Shown here one piece after another: positions 40,449 to 49,313 of a stretch of 49,313 nucleotides of DNA. The translations under genes and the position numbers were made by a program. This stretch comes from CAYVWB01 sp964455395 (GTDB lineage Bacteria; Desulfobacterota; Desulfovibrionia; Desulfovibrionales; Desulfovibrionaceae): assembly GCA_964455395.1 (NCBI GenBank), contig CAYVWB010000031.1:1-49313 (forward strand), in the 5' to 3' direction. The notes beneath the pieces are model-generated. The model made no database searches. It was not told where the DNA came from and worked only from the letters and a program-made list of their open reading frames with translations. Each line of letters begins with the position of its first letter. The first letter of the stretch is position 1.

Positions 40449-43400
40449 GGCTCCACAGCCTGGCGACGCGCATCGTGCTCACGGTGCTGGCGGCGTGCGT
40501 CGCCGGGTTCGCGGCCTTTCTCCTCATCCAGGGGCAGCTCTCCCAGGCCCGCGTGGAAGCGAATGTCGAACAGGTCACGCGGAGCATCGCGCAGAATTTC
40601 GTCCCCCCCCTTGCCGAGGCGCGCTGGATTCTGAGCGACCGGCTCACCGTCTCCATCATGGAGGGCGTACTGGGGCTGCCGCTGGTGGAGCGCGTCACCG
40701 TTCTGGAGCAGAACGCCACCATCCACACGCTGGGCGAGGTCGCTTCGCAAGACACGTTCATGGAGCAATTCCCCCTGCGGTTGGCGCGTCTGGATCAACC
40801 GCAGGTGGGCGAGCTGCGGGTCCATTTCGGACTGGGCCCTCTCCGCGAGGCGGAACGCGCCGCCATCATGCGACTGGCCTTGTGGCAGGCGGCGCAGCTC
40901 TGCATCGTGGCGGCGGTGCTGCTTACCCTGCTTTACCGTTCCCTCCTCAAACCCCTGCGGGCCGTGGCGCGTCACGCGCAGGCGCTGGACTCGTCCAGAG
41001 GCTTCGTCCCCTTCGCCAGGCGCACCCATGATGAGACCGTGCGCGGCAAGGCGGACGAGCTCGACGAAGTCATCCATGCGCTCAATGACATGGGCGAAAG
41101 CCTGCAGTCCCGCAGCGACCAGTTGCGTCTGGAACTCATCCAGCGCCGAAAAATGGAGCGTCAACTCACCGACGCCCGCGACCAGCTGGAAGCGCGCGTC
41201 CAGGAGCGCACGACGGAACTGGCTGACGCCAACACCTCTCTGGACGCCATGAACGACGAGCTGACCGCCGCCAACCAGGAACTGAAGGGGGTGAACCAGG
41301 AGCTCCTCGCCGAGGTGGAAGAGCGCCGCCGGGTGGAGCACGCGCTACGTCTCTCCGAAGCCCGGCAGCGCACCATCGTGGAGCGCATGCCCGTCATGCT
41401 GGCGGCGGTGGATGAACGGGGTCTCGTGGTGGCGTGGAACCAGGAATGCGAACGCGTCACGGGGTATCCGGCCGACGCCGTGCTGGGACGCGCCGAGGGG
41501 CTGGCGGTCATCGCCAACGCTCAGCAATCCGGCGGGCGCGCTCCCGACGCACAGGCAGACGCCGCGCCCCAGGATCTCGCCGCGCGGTTCTTCGCCAATG
41601 ATGATTTCCGGGATCACATCGCCCGCCTGGTCACCCGTGACGGAGAAGAGCGGCTCATCGCATGGTCCTCCATCGCCCACAGCTTTCCCATACCCGGCTG
41701 GCGGGCATGGGCGGTGGGCGTGGACGTCACCGCCCGCGACCGCGAACAGGCTGCGCTCACCCGGCTGAACCGCACCCTGGAGGCCATGGCCCTGGCCCAC
41801 CGCGCCCTGCAACGCGAAAGCGATCTGCGAGCCATGTGCGAGGAGGTCTGTCGTGTGGGCGTGGAAGCCGCAGGCTACGACTTCGTCTGGGTGGGGCTCG
41901 CGCCCACGTACTCCTGCCACTCGGACCACAAGCGCCCCACGTCACCCCATCGAACCGTGACGCCCTTCGCCAGTTACGGCGGCCTCGGGACACTTTGTGA
42001 CGACAACGCGCACGCGATGGGAGACAGCCTCGCCGCCGCAGCCCTGCGTCAGCAACGTCCCGTCTTCGATCGACAGAAGGCCGATCCGACGGCGGCCCAG
42101 CCGACAGGTTCGACGGAGACCGGAAGCCACGCGGACACCCCACACGACGCCCCCGTCCGGAATGCGGACGGCTTCGTCTCCAGACTCGCCTTGCCGCTCC
42201 TCGTGGGGGACACGGTCATCGGCGTCATGTGCTACTGCTCTCACGCCGAGAACGCGTTCGAAAGCGCAGACGAGCGCGCCCTGCTGGAACGCCTGGCCGA
42301 CAGCCTCGCCCACGGCGTGCAAGGCCGCTGCGCCGAGTCGCGCAGCCGGGAAGCCGAAGAGGAGCTGCGCCGCAGCGAGGCCCTGTTGAAGGAGACGCAA
42401 ACCTTGGCGCGCGTGGGCGGCTGGGAACTGGACATGGCCACCGGCGCCATCGTCTGGAGCGCGGTGACGTATGAAATCTTCGAGGCGACGTCGGACTTCC
42501 CCACCAGCCTGCAGGCCGTGCTGGATGCGCTCTTCGACCCCACCCCCCGCGCCATGCTGGAGACCGCTCTGGAACGCTGCGCTGCAGGCGAACCCTTCGA
42601 TCTGGAGCTCCCGGCGCACGCCCGCACGGGGGAACCGCTCTACGTCCGCGTGCTGGGCGCAGCCCACATGAAGAACGGACACGCCACGCGCCTGGTGGGC
42701 GCCGTGCAAGACATCACCGCGCGCAAGACCGCGGAGCACAACTTCGAGGCCATCTTCAACCACTCCCCGGACATGCTCTCCATTACGCACTTCGACGGCC
42801 GGTTCCTGGAGCTCAACCCGGCCTGGGAGCGGGTTTTGGGATGGCCCGCCGCGGAAACCCTCGGCCGGCCCTGGACGGAATTCCTCCACCCTGACGACCT
42901 GGACGCCGCCCTGGACGCGCACGAACGTCTGCTGCACGGCGAACGCATCAGCAATTTCGAAAACCGCTTCCGACACGCGGAAGGCGGGCACCGCTGGCTC
43001 GCCTGGGACGCCTACCCGGACCTGGACCGGGGGCTCATCTTCGCCGCCTCGCGGGACGTCACCCAACTGCGCGCCGACCGCCTGGCCCTGGCCGAAGCCA
43101 AAGCGCAGGCCGAAGCGGCCTCCCAGGCCAAAAGCGAATTCCTGGCGAACATGAGCCACGAGATCCGCACCCCACTGAACGGCGTGCTCGGCATGTTGCA
43201 GCTGCTCACCCTCACCCCCCTGGACGAAGACCAGCGCGCCTACGTGGATACCGCCGCCGGCGCTGGCCAGAGCCTGCTCACCCTGCTTTCGGATATCCTG
43301 GACCTCTCGCGCATCGAAGCCGGCATGTTCCAGCTGGCGGAAGAGCCTTTCTGCGTGGGCGAAGTGGTGGACGTGGTCACAAGCGCCCTCGAAAAATCCG

Positions 43401-44263
43401 CGCACGACAAGCAACTGCGCCTCACCACCGAGCTCGCGGACGACCTGCCGGAGACCGTACTCGGCGATCCCGGCCGGCTCCGGCAAGTGCTCTTCAATCT
43501 CGTGGGCAACGCCATCAAGTTCACCACCGACGGGGAAGTCCGCATCGAAGCCAGCCGCCTTCCGCGCATGCGTCCGGACGGTCGCATCAATCTGCTCTTC
43601 GCCGTGGTGGACACCGGCCCCGGCATCGACGACAATACCGCCGTACGCCTCTTCGAACCCTTTACCCAGGCGGAGACGTCCCCCTACAGCCGGGAACACC
43701 AAGGCGCCGGCCTCGGCCTCTCCATCGTCAAGCGACTCGTCCATCTCATGGAAGGCGAACTCTGCCTGGACTCCCCACCCGGCGAAGGCGCCACCTTCAC
43801 CATCATTTTGCCCTTCACCCCCGCCGACGTCTCCCCCGCGCTGGAGGAACCCATCACGCCCACCCGGCTGCAGGACGCCCGCATCTTGCTGGCCGAGGAC
43901 AACGAGGTGAACCGCTTCGCCATTCACCAGATGCTCGCCAAATGGGGATGCCGCGTCACCGAGACCGAGGACGGCCTCGAGGCGGAACGCGCCCTTGGCC
44001 GGGAGCCCTTCGACGCCGCCGTGCTCGACGTGCAAATGCCCCACATGAGCGGCCTGGAGCTCATCCGGCGGCTGCGCGAAGGCGCAATCCCCAACGCGAA
44101 CCCCGCCATGCCCGTGCTCTCCCTGACCGCCTACGCCATGCAACACGACCGTGAAGCGCTGTTGAGCGCCGGCGCCGACCGCTTCCTCGCCAAGCCAGTG
44201 GACATGCGCCACCTCAAGCGCGAACTGGAACGCCTGCTCGCCAACGTCCACGCCGTACGCTGA
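40439..44263 (+). CDS. Hybrid sensor histidine kinase with PAS/GAF array and receiver domain
   Basis: The protein has 1274 residues. TM1 (about 8-30) and TM2 (about 140-165) flank a small periplasmic domain. A HAMP-like linker and a long coiled coil (about 225-305) follow, then PAS (about 310-430), a GAF-like domain (about 445-625), PAS (about 640-755) and PAS (about 765-885). HisKA carries His907 in NMSHEIRTPLNG. The ATPase domain has NLVGNAIKFTTDGEV, DTGPGID and GAGLGLSIV. A C-terminal receiver carries Asp1197 in VLDVQMPHMSG and KPVD. Its start overlaps the binding-protein gene by ten bases. No output regulator is adjacent. It probably autophosphorylates and passes phosphate to its own receiver and then to an unlinked partner. 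Confidence 0.92.
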   Translation: MRLRLHSLATRIVLTVLAACVAGFAAFLLIQGQLSQARVEANVEQVTRSIAQNFVPPLAEARWILSDRLTVSIMEGVLGLPLVERVTVLEQNATIHTLGEVASQDTFMEQFPLRLARLDQPQVGELRVHFGLGPLREAERAAIMRLALWQAAQLCIVAAVLLTLLYRSLLKPLRAVARHAQALDSSRGFVPFARRTHDETVRGKADELDEVIHALNDMGESLQSRSDQLRLELIQRRKMERQLTDARDQLEARVQERTTELADANTSLDAMNDELTAANQELKGVNQELLAEVEERRRVEHALRLSEARQRTIVERMPVMLAAVDERGLVVAWNQECERVTGYPADAVLGRAEGLAVIANAQQSGGRAPDAQADAAPQDLAARFFANDDFRDHIARLVTRDGEERLIAWSSIAHSFPIPGWRAWAVGVDVTARDREQAALTRLNRTLEAMALAHRALQRESDLRAMCEEVCRVGVEAAGYDFVWVGLAPTYSCHSDHKRPTSPHRTVTPFASYGGLGTLCDDNAHAMGDSLAAAALRQQRPVFDRQKADPTAAQPTGSTETGSHADTPHDAPVRNADGFVSRLALPLLVGDTVIGVMCYCSHAENAFESADERALLERLADSLAHGVQGRCAESRSREAEEELRRSEALLKETQTLARVGGWELDMATGAIVWSAVTYEIFEATSDFPTSLQAVLDALFDPTPRAMLETALERCAAGEPFDLELPAHARTGEPLYVRVLGAAHMKNGHATRLVGAVQDITARKTAEHNFEAIFNHSPDMLSITHFDGRFLELNPAWERVLGWPAAETLGRPWTEFLHPDDLDAALDAHERLLHGERISNFENRFRHAEGGHRWLAWDAYPDLDRGLIFAASRDVTQLRADRLALAEAKAQAEAASQAKSEFLANMSHEIRTPLNGVLGMLQLLTLTPLDEDQRAYVDTAAGAGQSLLTLLSDILDLSRIEAGMFQLAEEPFCVGEVVDVVTSALEKSAHDKQLRLTTELADDLPETVLGDPGRLRQVLFNLVGNAIKFTTDGEVRIEASRLPRMRPDGRINLLFAVVDTGPGIDDNTAVRLFEPFTQAETSPYSREHQGAGLGLSIVKRLVHLMEGELCLDSPPGEGATFTIILPFTPADVSPALEEPITPTRLQDARILLAEDNEVNRFAIHQMLAKWGCRVTETEDGLEAERALGREPFDAAVLDVQMPHMSGLELIRRLREGAIPNANPAMPVLSLTAYAMQHDREALLSAGADRFLAKPVDMRHLKRELERLLANVHAVR

Positions 44264-44479
44264 GGCCCTCTCGCGAGCGCCGCCCCCCCTGCGTTTCCTC
44301 GGCCGTCTTCCGTACACGCCCGCCCTTTCGGTGCGGGTTTCCGACGCAGCCACTGCGCCACGATCTCACATGGCGCGCTTCACACCTCGCCCGAGGCGCA
44401 GGGTGCGGCCCACAGAACGCGCTCTTTCAATGATGAAATCAAAACGTCGGCTTTTAATACCTGAGAGCGATTTATCATC

Positions 44480-44507
44480 CGTTTCAGAGGCTTTTTCCGA
44501 CGAAACG
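44480..44507. promoter_or_regulatory. Inverted repeat upstream of the Lrp-type regulator
   Basis: CGTTTC and GAAACG arms are 16 bases apart in an AT-richer region (about 44430-44540) that must contain the promoter of the regulator-putA unit. Lrp-family proteins often bind such sites, but no direct link is shown. Confidence 0.3.
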
Positions 44508-44545
44508 TCTTGCTTTGCCTTTACAGATCGAATAAACGTCTACCC

Positions 44546-45130
44546 ATGAAGGCCGACGCACACGACACCCAGCGCGAAACCCTCCTCCGCGACGACGCCG
44601 AGGTCCCCCACCCCGTCGGGACCGAACACGCCGCCTCGCCCGTGGGCGCAGCTCTGGACGAGGTGGACCGCGCCATCCTCGCCGCTTTACAGCACAATGC
44701 GCGCACCACCAACGCCGCCATCGCCCGAGACGTGGGCATGGCCCCCTCCGCCGTGTTGGAGCGCATCCGCAAACTGGAACGCCGCGGCCTCATCCAGGGC
44801 TACACCACTCGGCTCAATGCAAAGGCCTTGGGCCGCAGCCTGACGGCGTTCACTTTCGTACGCACGGAGGAACTTCCCGGACACACGGACGCTGGCGCGC
44901 AGCTGGCCGCCTTGCCAGAAGTGCAGGAAGTGCACCACACCGCCGGCCAGGATTGCTACCTGCTGAAAGTGCGCGTGGCCGACACGGAGCACCTGGGCCA
45001 GCTTTTGAAGAATTTCGGGAGGATACCATCCGTGCGGGATACCCGCACCACCATCGTGCTCTCCACGTTGAAGGAGTCGACGCAGCTGCCGTTCGGGCTC
45101 GCGGACGATACCGACGCCGTATCGATATAA
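44546..45130 (+). CDS. Lrp/AsnC-family regulator, probable PutR
   Basis: The protein has 194 residues. An N-terminal extension of about 35 residues precedes the helix-turn-helix LDEVDRAILAALQHNARTTN and then VGMAPSAVLERIRKLERRGL. The RAM/ACT-like effector domain is at about 100-180 (FVRTEELPGHTDAGAQ, DCYLLKVRVADTEHLGQLL). It lies 30 bp before putA on the same strand. Lrp-type PutR/BkdR proteins activate proline catabolism when proline is present, so this is the likely local regulator. ATG 44546 is preferred over the upstream TTG because it precedes the conserved protein by a plausible linker. Confidence 0.85.
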   Translation: MKADAHDTQRETLLRDDAEVPHPVGTEHAASPVGAALDEVDRAILAALQHNARTTNAAIARDVGMAPSAVLERIRKLERRGLIQGYTTRLNAKALGRSLTAFTFVRTEELPGHTDAGAQLAALPEVQEVHHTAGQDCYLLKVRVADTEHLGQLLKNFGRIPSVRDTRTTIVLSTLKESTQLPFGLADDTDAVSI

Positions 45131-45160
45131 TCTGCGCACCCCCATCCCAGGAGCCACGTC

Positions 45161-48100
45161 ATGGACACAAGACCACTCGATCCGCAGATCATCGCGCGGG
45201 GCCAGGAGTTTTTCGCCTCCATCGCCGGCGAAGCCCCGACCATTTTCAACAAGGGGTGGTGGACCGGCAAGGTGATGGACTGGGCCATGCGCCACGAAGA
45301 TTTCAAAGTCCGCCTCTTCCGCTTCGTGGACGTGCTGCCCGCCATCGACACCGGCGAATCCCTCACCCGCCACATTGACGAATATTTCGCCGACGACTGC
45401 GGCGAGCTGCCGCCCGTCATGAAATTCGGCGTGAAGACCGCGGGCGCTGGCGGCGTGCTGGGCGGTCGCATTGGCGCCAAACTGCTCGCCAAGACCATCC
45501 GCAGCAATATCGAAAAGATGGCGCGCCAGTTCATCGTGGGCCGGAACGCCAAGGAGGCCGTTCACAGCATCGAATCGCTCCGCAAGGACGGCTTCGCCTT
45601 CGTGCTGGATGTTCTGGGAGAAGCCACCGTGAGCGAGGCCGAAGCCGACGCCCGCCTGCAGGAGCACCTGAATCTGCTGGAAGCGGTGGGTAACGCCCAG
45701 GCCAGGTGGAAACCTCTGGCCGGCTCGGCCGGGAAGCGGCTGGACTGGGGCCACGCGCCCATGCTCAACCTCTCCGTCAAGCCTTCGGCGTTCTACAGCC
45801 TGGCGAAACCCCGGGACTTCGAAGGCTCCGTGCAGGGCATCCTCTCCCGGCTCAAGCCCCTGGCGCGCGCAATCCGCGAGCTGGAGGGATTTCTCTGTAT
45901 CGATATGGAATCGTTGGACCTCAAGGATATCACCCTCGAAGTCTACAAGCGCCTGCGCGCCGACCCCGAATTCCGCGACTATCCCCACATCGGCGTGGTC
46001 CTGCAGACCTACTTGCGCTGCACGGACGACGACGCCGTATCGCTTCTCGCCTGGGCCCGCAGCGAAGGTCTGCCCATTTCCATCCGGCTGGTGAAGGGGG
46101 CCTACTGGGATCACGAGACGATCAAAGCCAAGCAGAACGGCTGGGAAGTCCCCGTGTACACGGTGAAAGCCGAAACCGACGCAGCCTTCGAGCGCGTGGC
46201 CGGCCTCATCCTGGAGCATGCAGACATCTGCAGGCTGGCGTGCGGTTCACACAACATCCGCTCCATCGCCGCTGTCATGGAGCTGGCGCGCGCCCTCGAC
46301 GTCCCGGAGGATCGCTATGAATTTCAGGTGCTTTACGGCATGGCGGAACCCGTGCGCCGCGGCCTGCAGAAGGTCGCCGGCCGGGTGCGGCTCTACGCGC
46401 CTTACGGGGACCTCATTCCCGGCATGGCGTATCTGGTGCGGCGGTTGCTGGAGAACACCGCCAACGAGTCGTTCCTCAAGCAGTCTTTCGCGGACAAAGC
46501 CGACTACGAGGCGCTGTTGCGGAACCCCGTCGCCATGCTCCCCGAGCAAGCGCCGCCCCCCGAGACGCTCCCTTCCGCCTGCGAAACCGTGGGACCCTTC
46601 GCCAACGACCCCGCCATCGACTTCACCATCCCCGAAGCGCGCGAGGCCTTTCCGGAGGCCATCGCAGCGTGGCGCACCCGGCTTGGCGCCGTGTATCCCC
46701 TCGTGATCAATGGCGAAAGCATCGAGACGCAGGACCGCATTCCCTCCACCAACCCCGCCAACACCGAGGAAGTGGCGGGCGTGGTCTGCCAAGCCGCCCC
46801 CGTGCATGTGGACCAAGCCGTGACAGCCGCGGTCGCGGCCCAGCGACTCTGGGGACGAACCTCTCCCGAAGAGCGCGCTCGGGTGGTGCTGCGGGCGGCG
46901 GCGGCGGCGCGGCGCCGCGCCGTGGAGCTGAGCGCGTTGCAAGTGCTGGAGGTGGGCAAACAGTGGGAGCAGGCGTACGCAGATGTAGGTGAAGCCATCG
47001 ATTTCATGGAATATTATGCACGGGAAATGCTCCGGCTGGGCCAGCCGCGGCGCATGGGCCGCGCCCCTGGCGAATTGTCACATCATATGTACCAACCCAA
47101 AGGCGTTGCTGCCGTCATCGCGCCGTGGAACTTCCCCCTGGCCATCAGCGCCGGCATGGTTTCCGCGGCCATCGTCACGGGGAACGCCGTGGTCTACAAG
47201 CCCTCCTCCATCAGCTCGGTCATCGGCTACGGTCTGGTGGAGCTCTTCGAGGAAGCCGGGCTGCCCCCCGGCGTCTTCAACTACACGCCCGGCCGCAGCT
47301 CGGTGATGGGCGACCACCTCATCGACTCGCCCGCCATCAGCATGATCGCCTTCACGGGGTCCATGGAGGTGGGGACGCGCATCCTCCAGCGGGCGGCCGT
47401 CGTCCAGCCGGGCCAGACGCATGTGAAACGTGTCATCGCGGAGATGGGCGGCAAGAACGCGCTCATCGTGGACGACGACGCCGAACTCGACGAAGCCGTA
47501 ACGCATACCGTCTACGCGGCCTTCGGCTTTCAAGGCCAGAAATGCTCGGCGTGTTCGCGGGTCATCGTGCTGGACGCCATCTACGACCGCTTCGTCCCCA
47601 GGCTTGTGGAAGCGGTGCGTTCCCTGAAGCTCGGCCCTGCGGAAGCCCCCGGCGCGCACGTGGGCCCCGTGGCGGACAAGAGCCGGCAGGAAGCCGTGCT
47701 GCGGTACGTCGCCCTCGCCAAAGAGGAAGGCCGCGTTCTGGTGGAACACGCCGCGCCTGCCGAGCTGGATACGGCCACGGCGTGTTACGTCCCCCTGCTT
47801 GTGGTGGAGGGCGTCACGCCGGACCACCGCCTCGCACAGGAGGAGGTCTTCGGTCCGGTGCTCGCAGTGATGCGCGCCAAGGGTTTCGACCAAGCCCTCG
47901 AGTGGGCCAACGCTTCGCGGTTCGCGCTCACGGGCGGGGTGTTCAGCCGCTCCCCTCGACGTCTGGAGCAAGCCCGCCGCGAGTTCGACGTGGGCAACCT
48001 CTACCTGAATCGCAACAATGTCGGCGCGTTGGTGGAACGCCATCCCTTCGGCGGCCACAAACTCTCCGGCGTGGGGAGCAAGACGGGCGGCCCCGACTAC

Positions 48101-48190
48101 CTTCTCCAGTTCATGGACCCCAAGGTCGTGACGGAGAACACCATGCGCCGCGGTTTCGCGCCGGCGGCCGAAGGGGACGACTGGGTCTGA
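45161..48190 (+). CDS. putA: Bifunctional proline dehydrogenase / glutamate-semialdehyde dehydrogenase
   Basis: This 1009-residue fusion oxidises proline to glutamate in two steps with substrate channelling. The FAD-binding PRODH barrel occupies about 80-440 (GFAFVLDVLGEATVSEAEA, IRLVKGAYWDHETIKAKQ, EFQVLYGMAEPVRRGL). The P5C dehydrogenase occupies about 500-985, with IAPWNFPLAISAGMV, IAFTGSMEVGTRIL, EMGGKNALIV and catalytic Cys795 in GQKCSACSR. There is no N-terminal ribbon-helix-helix domain, so it is not self-regulating as in E. coli. The size matches Geobacter/Desulfovibrio-type minimal PutA. Control probably comes from the Lrp-type gene 30 bp upstream. A clear terminator follows. Confidence 0.96.
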   Translation: MDTRPLDPQIIARGQEFFASIAGEAPTIFNKGWWTGKVMDWAMRHEDFKVRLFRFVDVLPAIDTGESLTRHIDEYFADDCGELPPVMKFGVKTAGAGGVLGGRIGAKLLAKTIRSNIEKMARQFIVGRNAKEAVHSIESLRKDGFAFVLDVLGEATVSEAEADARLQEHLNLLEAVGNAQARWKPLAGSAGKRLDWGHAPMLNLSVKPSAFYSLAKPRDFEGSVQGILSRLKPLARAIRELEGFLCIDMESLDLKDITLEVYKRLRADPEFRDYPHIGVVLQTYLRCTDDDAVSLLAWARSEGLPISIRLVKGAYWDHETIKAKQNGWEVPVYTVKAETDAAFERVAGLILEHADICRLACGSHNIRSIAAVMELARALDVPEDRYEFQVLYGMAEPVRRGLQKVAGRVRLYAPYGDLIPGMAYLVRRLLENTANESFLKQSFADKADYEALLRNPVAMLPEQAPPPETLPSACETVGPFANDPAIDFTIPEAREAFPEAIAAWRTRLGAVYPLVINGESIETQDRIPSTNPANTEEVAGVVCQAAPVHVDQAVTAAVAAQRLWGRTSPEERARVVLRAAAAARRRAVELSALQVLEVGKQWEQAYADVGEAIDFMEYYAREMLRLGQPRRMGRAPGELSHHMYQPKGVAAVIAPWNFPLAISAGMVSAAIVTGNAVVYKPSSISSVIGYGLVELFEEAGLPPGVFNYTPGRSSVMGDHLIDSPAISMIAFTGSMEVGTRILQRAAVVQPGQTHVKRVIAEMGGKNALIVDDDAELDEAVTHTVYAAFGFQGQKCSACSRVIVLDAIYDRFVPRLVEAVRSLKLGPAEAPGAHVGPVADKSRQEAVLRYVALAKEEGRVLVEHAAPAELDTATACYVPLLVVEGVTPDHRLAQEEVFGPVLAVMRAKGFDQALEWANASRFALTGGVFSRSPRRLEQARREFDVGNLYLNRNNVGALVERHPFGGHKLSGVGSKTGGPDYLLQFMDPKVVTENTMRRGFAPAAEGDDWV

Positions 48191-48295
48191 CCAGGAATTG
48201 CGCATCGCCCGCTCCAATCGCCGTGTGACGTCACATGACGTCCCGTGACACGCTGCAACGTCACCATTGCGTGACCAATGTCGCACACCGACAAC

Positions 48296-48322
48296 AAACG
48301 GACCGTCCTTCGCGGTCCGTTT
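48296..48322 (+). terminator. Intrinsic terminator of putA
   Basis: A perfect 10-bp stem (AAACGGACCG / CGGTCCGTTT) with a 7-base loop is followed by a T-rich tail, about 105 bp after the stop. The stretch before it (48222-48285) has several TGACGT words, including the palindrome TGACGTCA. Confidence 0.78.
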
Positions 48323-48417
48323 GTCTTTCCCGACAGATTACCCTAGTGTGCTACCCAGTCACTATTGTCGGGTTTGGACACCTCTGCGGACACTTTTTCA
48401 GGAGGCTCGAACACTCC

Positions 48418-49313
48418 ATGGCTCTCACCTTGCGCCTGCAACTGCTCCTCGCCGGCTTGGGCGTCGTCGTGCTCGGACAACTCATCGCGGCCTGGATGGA
48501 GGCCTCCCACGGCGTGTTCCTCGGCCTCGCCGTTATCGGCATCGGGTGTTGCGCCGCCGCGGCCTACAGCGTCGCCTCAGGGCTTGGCGCGCCCATGGAG
48601 AGCCTGCGCCGATTCATGGAATCCGCCGTGGCCTCGCCGAACAAGCAAGCCGAGCCGCCGCGCGGCGATTTTCCGGCGGACCTCGCCGCCCTGCGCGACG
48701 CCGCCGACGCCTTGGCCCATGCAGCACACGGGTGGCGGGAGACCGCCCAGGCCCAGGCGGACTCCGCCAACCACCGCGCCCAAACCGTGGAGAGCGAACT
48801 CGACGCCGTCAGGCATGAATGCGAGACCGTGACAGCGACGCTCGCACAGCTGGCCGGAGGCGCCGCCCGCGCCGAGGAGATATCCCGACAAGTGGCGAGC
48901 AGCGTGGAGGAACTGGCCCAAGAGGTGGACAGCGTCAACTATGGCGTGGACACCCAACGCGACCGCATCACCGAAATAGCTACCGCCATGGAGGAGATGA
49001 ACGCCACCGTGGCGGAAGTGGCCTCCAGCGCGGGCGCCGCCGCCAACCAAAGCAACGAGTCACGCAGCTTGGCGCAGACCGGCGCAGATGAAGTGCGCGC
49101 CGCGGTGGAATCCATCACCCGCATCAAAGACCGCATCCTCGCCCTGAAAGAGACCATGGCCACGCTGGACACGCAAGCCGCCTCCATCGGGCAGGTGCTC
49201 TCCATGATCAACGACATCGCCGATCAGACGAACCTGCTGGCGCTGAACGCCGCCATCGAGGCCGGCCGCGCCGGCGAAGCAGGGCGTGTCTTCGCCGTGG
49301 TGGCTGACGAGGT
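48418..49313 (+). CDS. Methyl-accepting chemotaxis protein, 3' partial
   Basis: The reading frame runs from ATG 48418 off the end of the window; 298 residues are visible. AGGAGG is at 48400-48405. Two hydrophobic segments (about 5-22 and 30-50) are separated by only a few residues, so there is essentially no periplasmic domain. A HAMP-like and coiled-coil region follows, with EEISRQVASSVEELAQEVDS and then the MCP signalling core IGQVLSMINDIADQTNLLAL and NAAIEAGRAGEAGRVFAVVA, the highly conserved tip that contacts CheA/CheW. It probably senses an internal or membrane signal. Confidence 0.93.
   Translation, partial: MALTLRLQLLLAGLGVVVLGQLIAAWMEASHGVFLGLAVIGIGCCAAAAYSVASGLGAPMESLRRFMESAVASPNKQAEPPRGDFPADLAALRDAADALAHAAHGWRETAQAQADSANHRAQTVESELDAVRHECETVTATLAQLAGGAARAEEISRQVASSVEELAQEVDSVNYGVDTQRDRITEIATAMEEMNATVAEVASSAGAAANQSNESRSLAQTGADEVRAAVESITRIKDRILALKETMATLDTQAASIGQVLSMINDIADQTNLLALNAAIEAGRAGEAGRVFAVVADE

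Noticed and set aside
41942..44353. 803-codon minus-strand frame opposite the hybrid kinase
   Set aside because: Antisense shadow; the plus strand contains the full kinase and receiver motifs.

Overview
The window is 49.3 kb of GC-rich bacterial chromosome. It looks like scaffolded draft or metagenome sequence, because two 10-base N gaps interrupt it (29581-29590 and 35747-35756). Several proteins resemble those of Desulfovibrio-like Desulfobacterota: a flavoredoxin-like flavin reductase, a PutA of about 1000 residues without a DNA-binding domain, a GltD-like flavoprotein paired with a 16-cysteine ferredoxin, and GlnRS. A Trk/Ktr potassium system, a candidate sigma-54 promoter and a flagellin-like protein also occur. 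This placement is inference from protein style; no marker gene in the window settles it.

Layout. 1-1.9 kb: end of a GH63-type glucosidase and an SDR dehydrogenase. 2.7-5.5 kb: trkH-trkA potassium uptake and a double-ACT GcvR-like protein. 5.6-8.2 kb: a DUF3360 membrane protein on the minus strand, and a divergent CI/S24-type regulator. 8.5-16.8 kb: the most interesting locus, a translationally coupled operon behind a sigma-54-like promoter. It encodes a glutamine-synthetase-like gamma-glutamyl ligase, three glutamate-synthase-like proteins of the N-methylglutamate synthase type, a five-subunit flavin/iron-sulfur dehydrogenase of the Hcn/proline-dehydrogenase class, and a RidA-like deaminase. 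16.8-17.9 kb: a scar with an IS66 OrfA remnant and a broken methyltransferase beside tRNA-Phe. 18-25.3 kb: thioesterase, sensor kinase, glycosyltransferase, two exported proteins, a half-size GDT1 protein and a MurJ-like flippase. 25.5-28.9 kb: flavoprotein-ferredoxin pair, a CRISPR-like repeat pair, flavoredoxin and an exported protein. 28.9-36 kb: TetR regulator cut by a gap, flagellin-like protein, EF-hand protein, a RimB-RimK-aspartoacylase operon, exported proteins and a likely assembly chimera. 36.3-49.3 kb: glnS, nfo, a binding protein overlapping a hybrid histidine kinase, an Lrp regulator with putA, and the start of a chemotaxis receptor.

How the genes work together. The 8.5-16.8 kb operon can be read as an amine-catabolic route. 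The ligase would glutamylate an amine. The glutamate-synthase-like complex would rearrange or build an N-substituted glutamate. The multi-subunit dehydrogenase would then oxidise the secondary amine, and RidA would hydrolyse a reactive imine. The dehydrogenase is not the usual folate-linked MgdABCD type, so substrate and product are open. Lrp-putA adds a second nitrogen/amino-acid catabolic module (proline to glutamate). The rimK operon suggests modification with glutamate.
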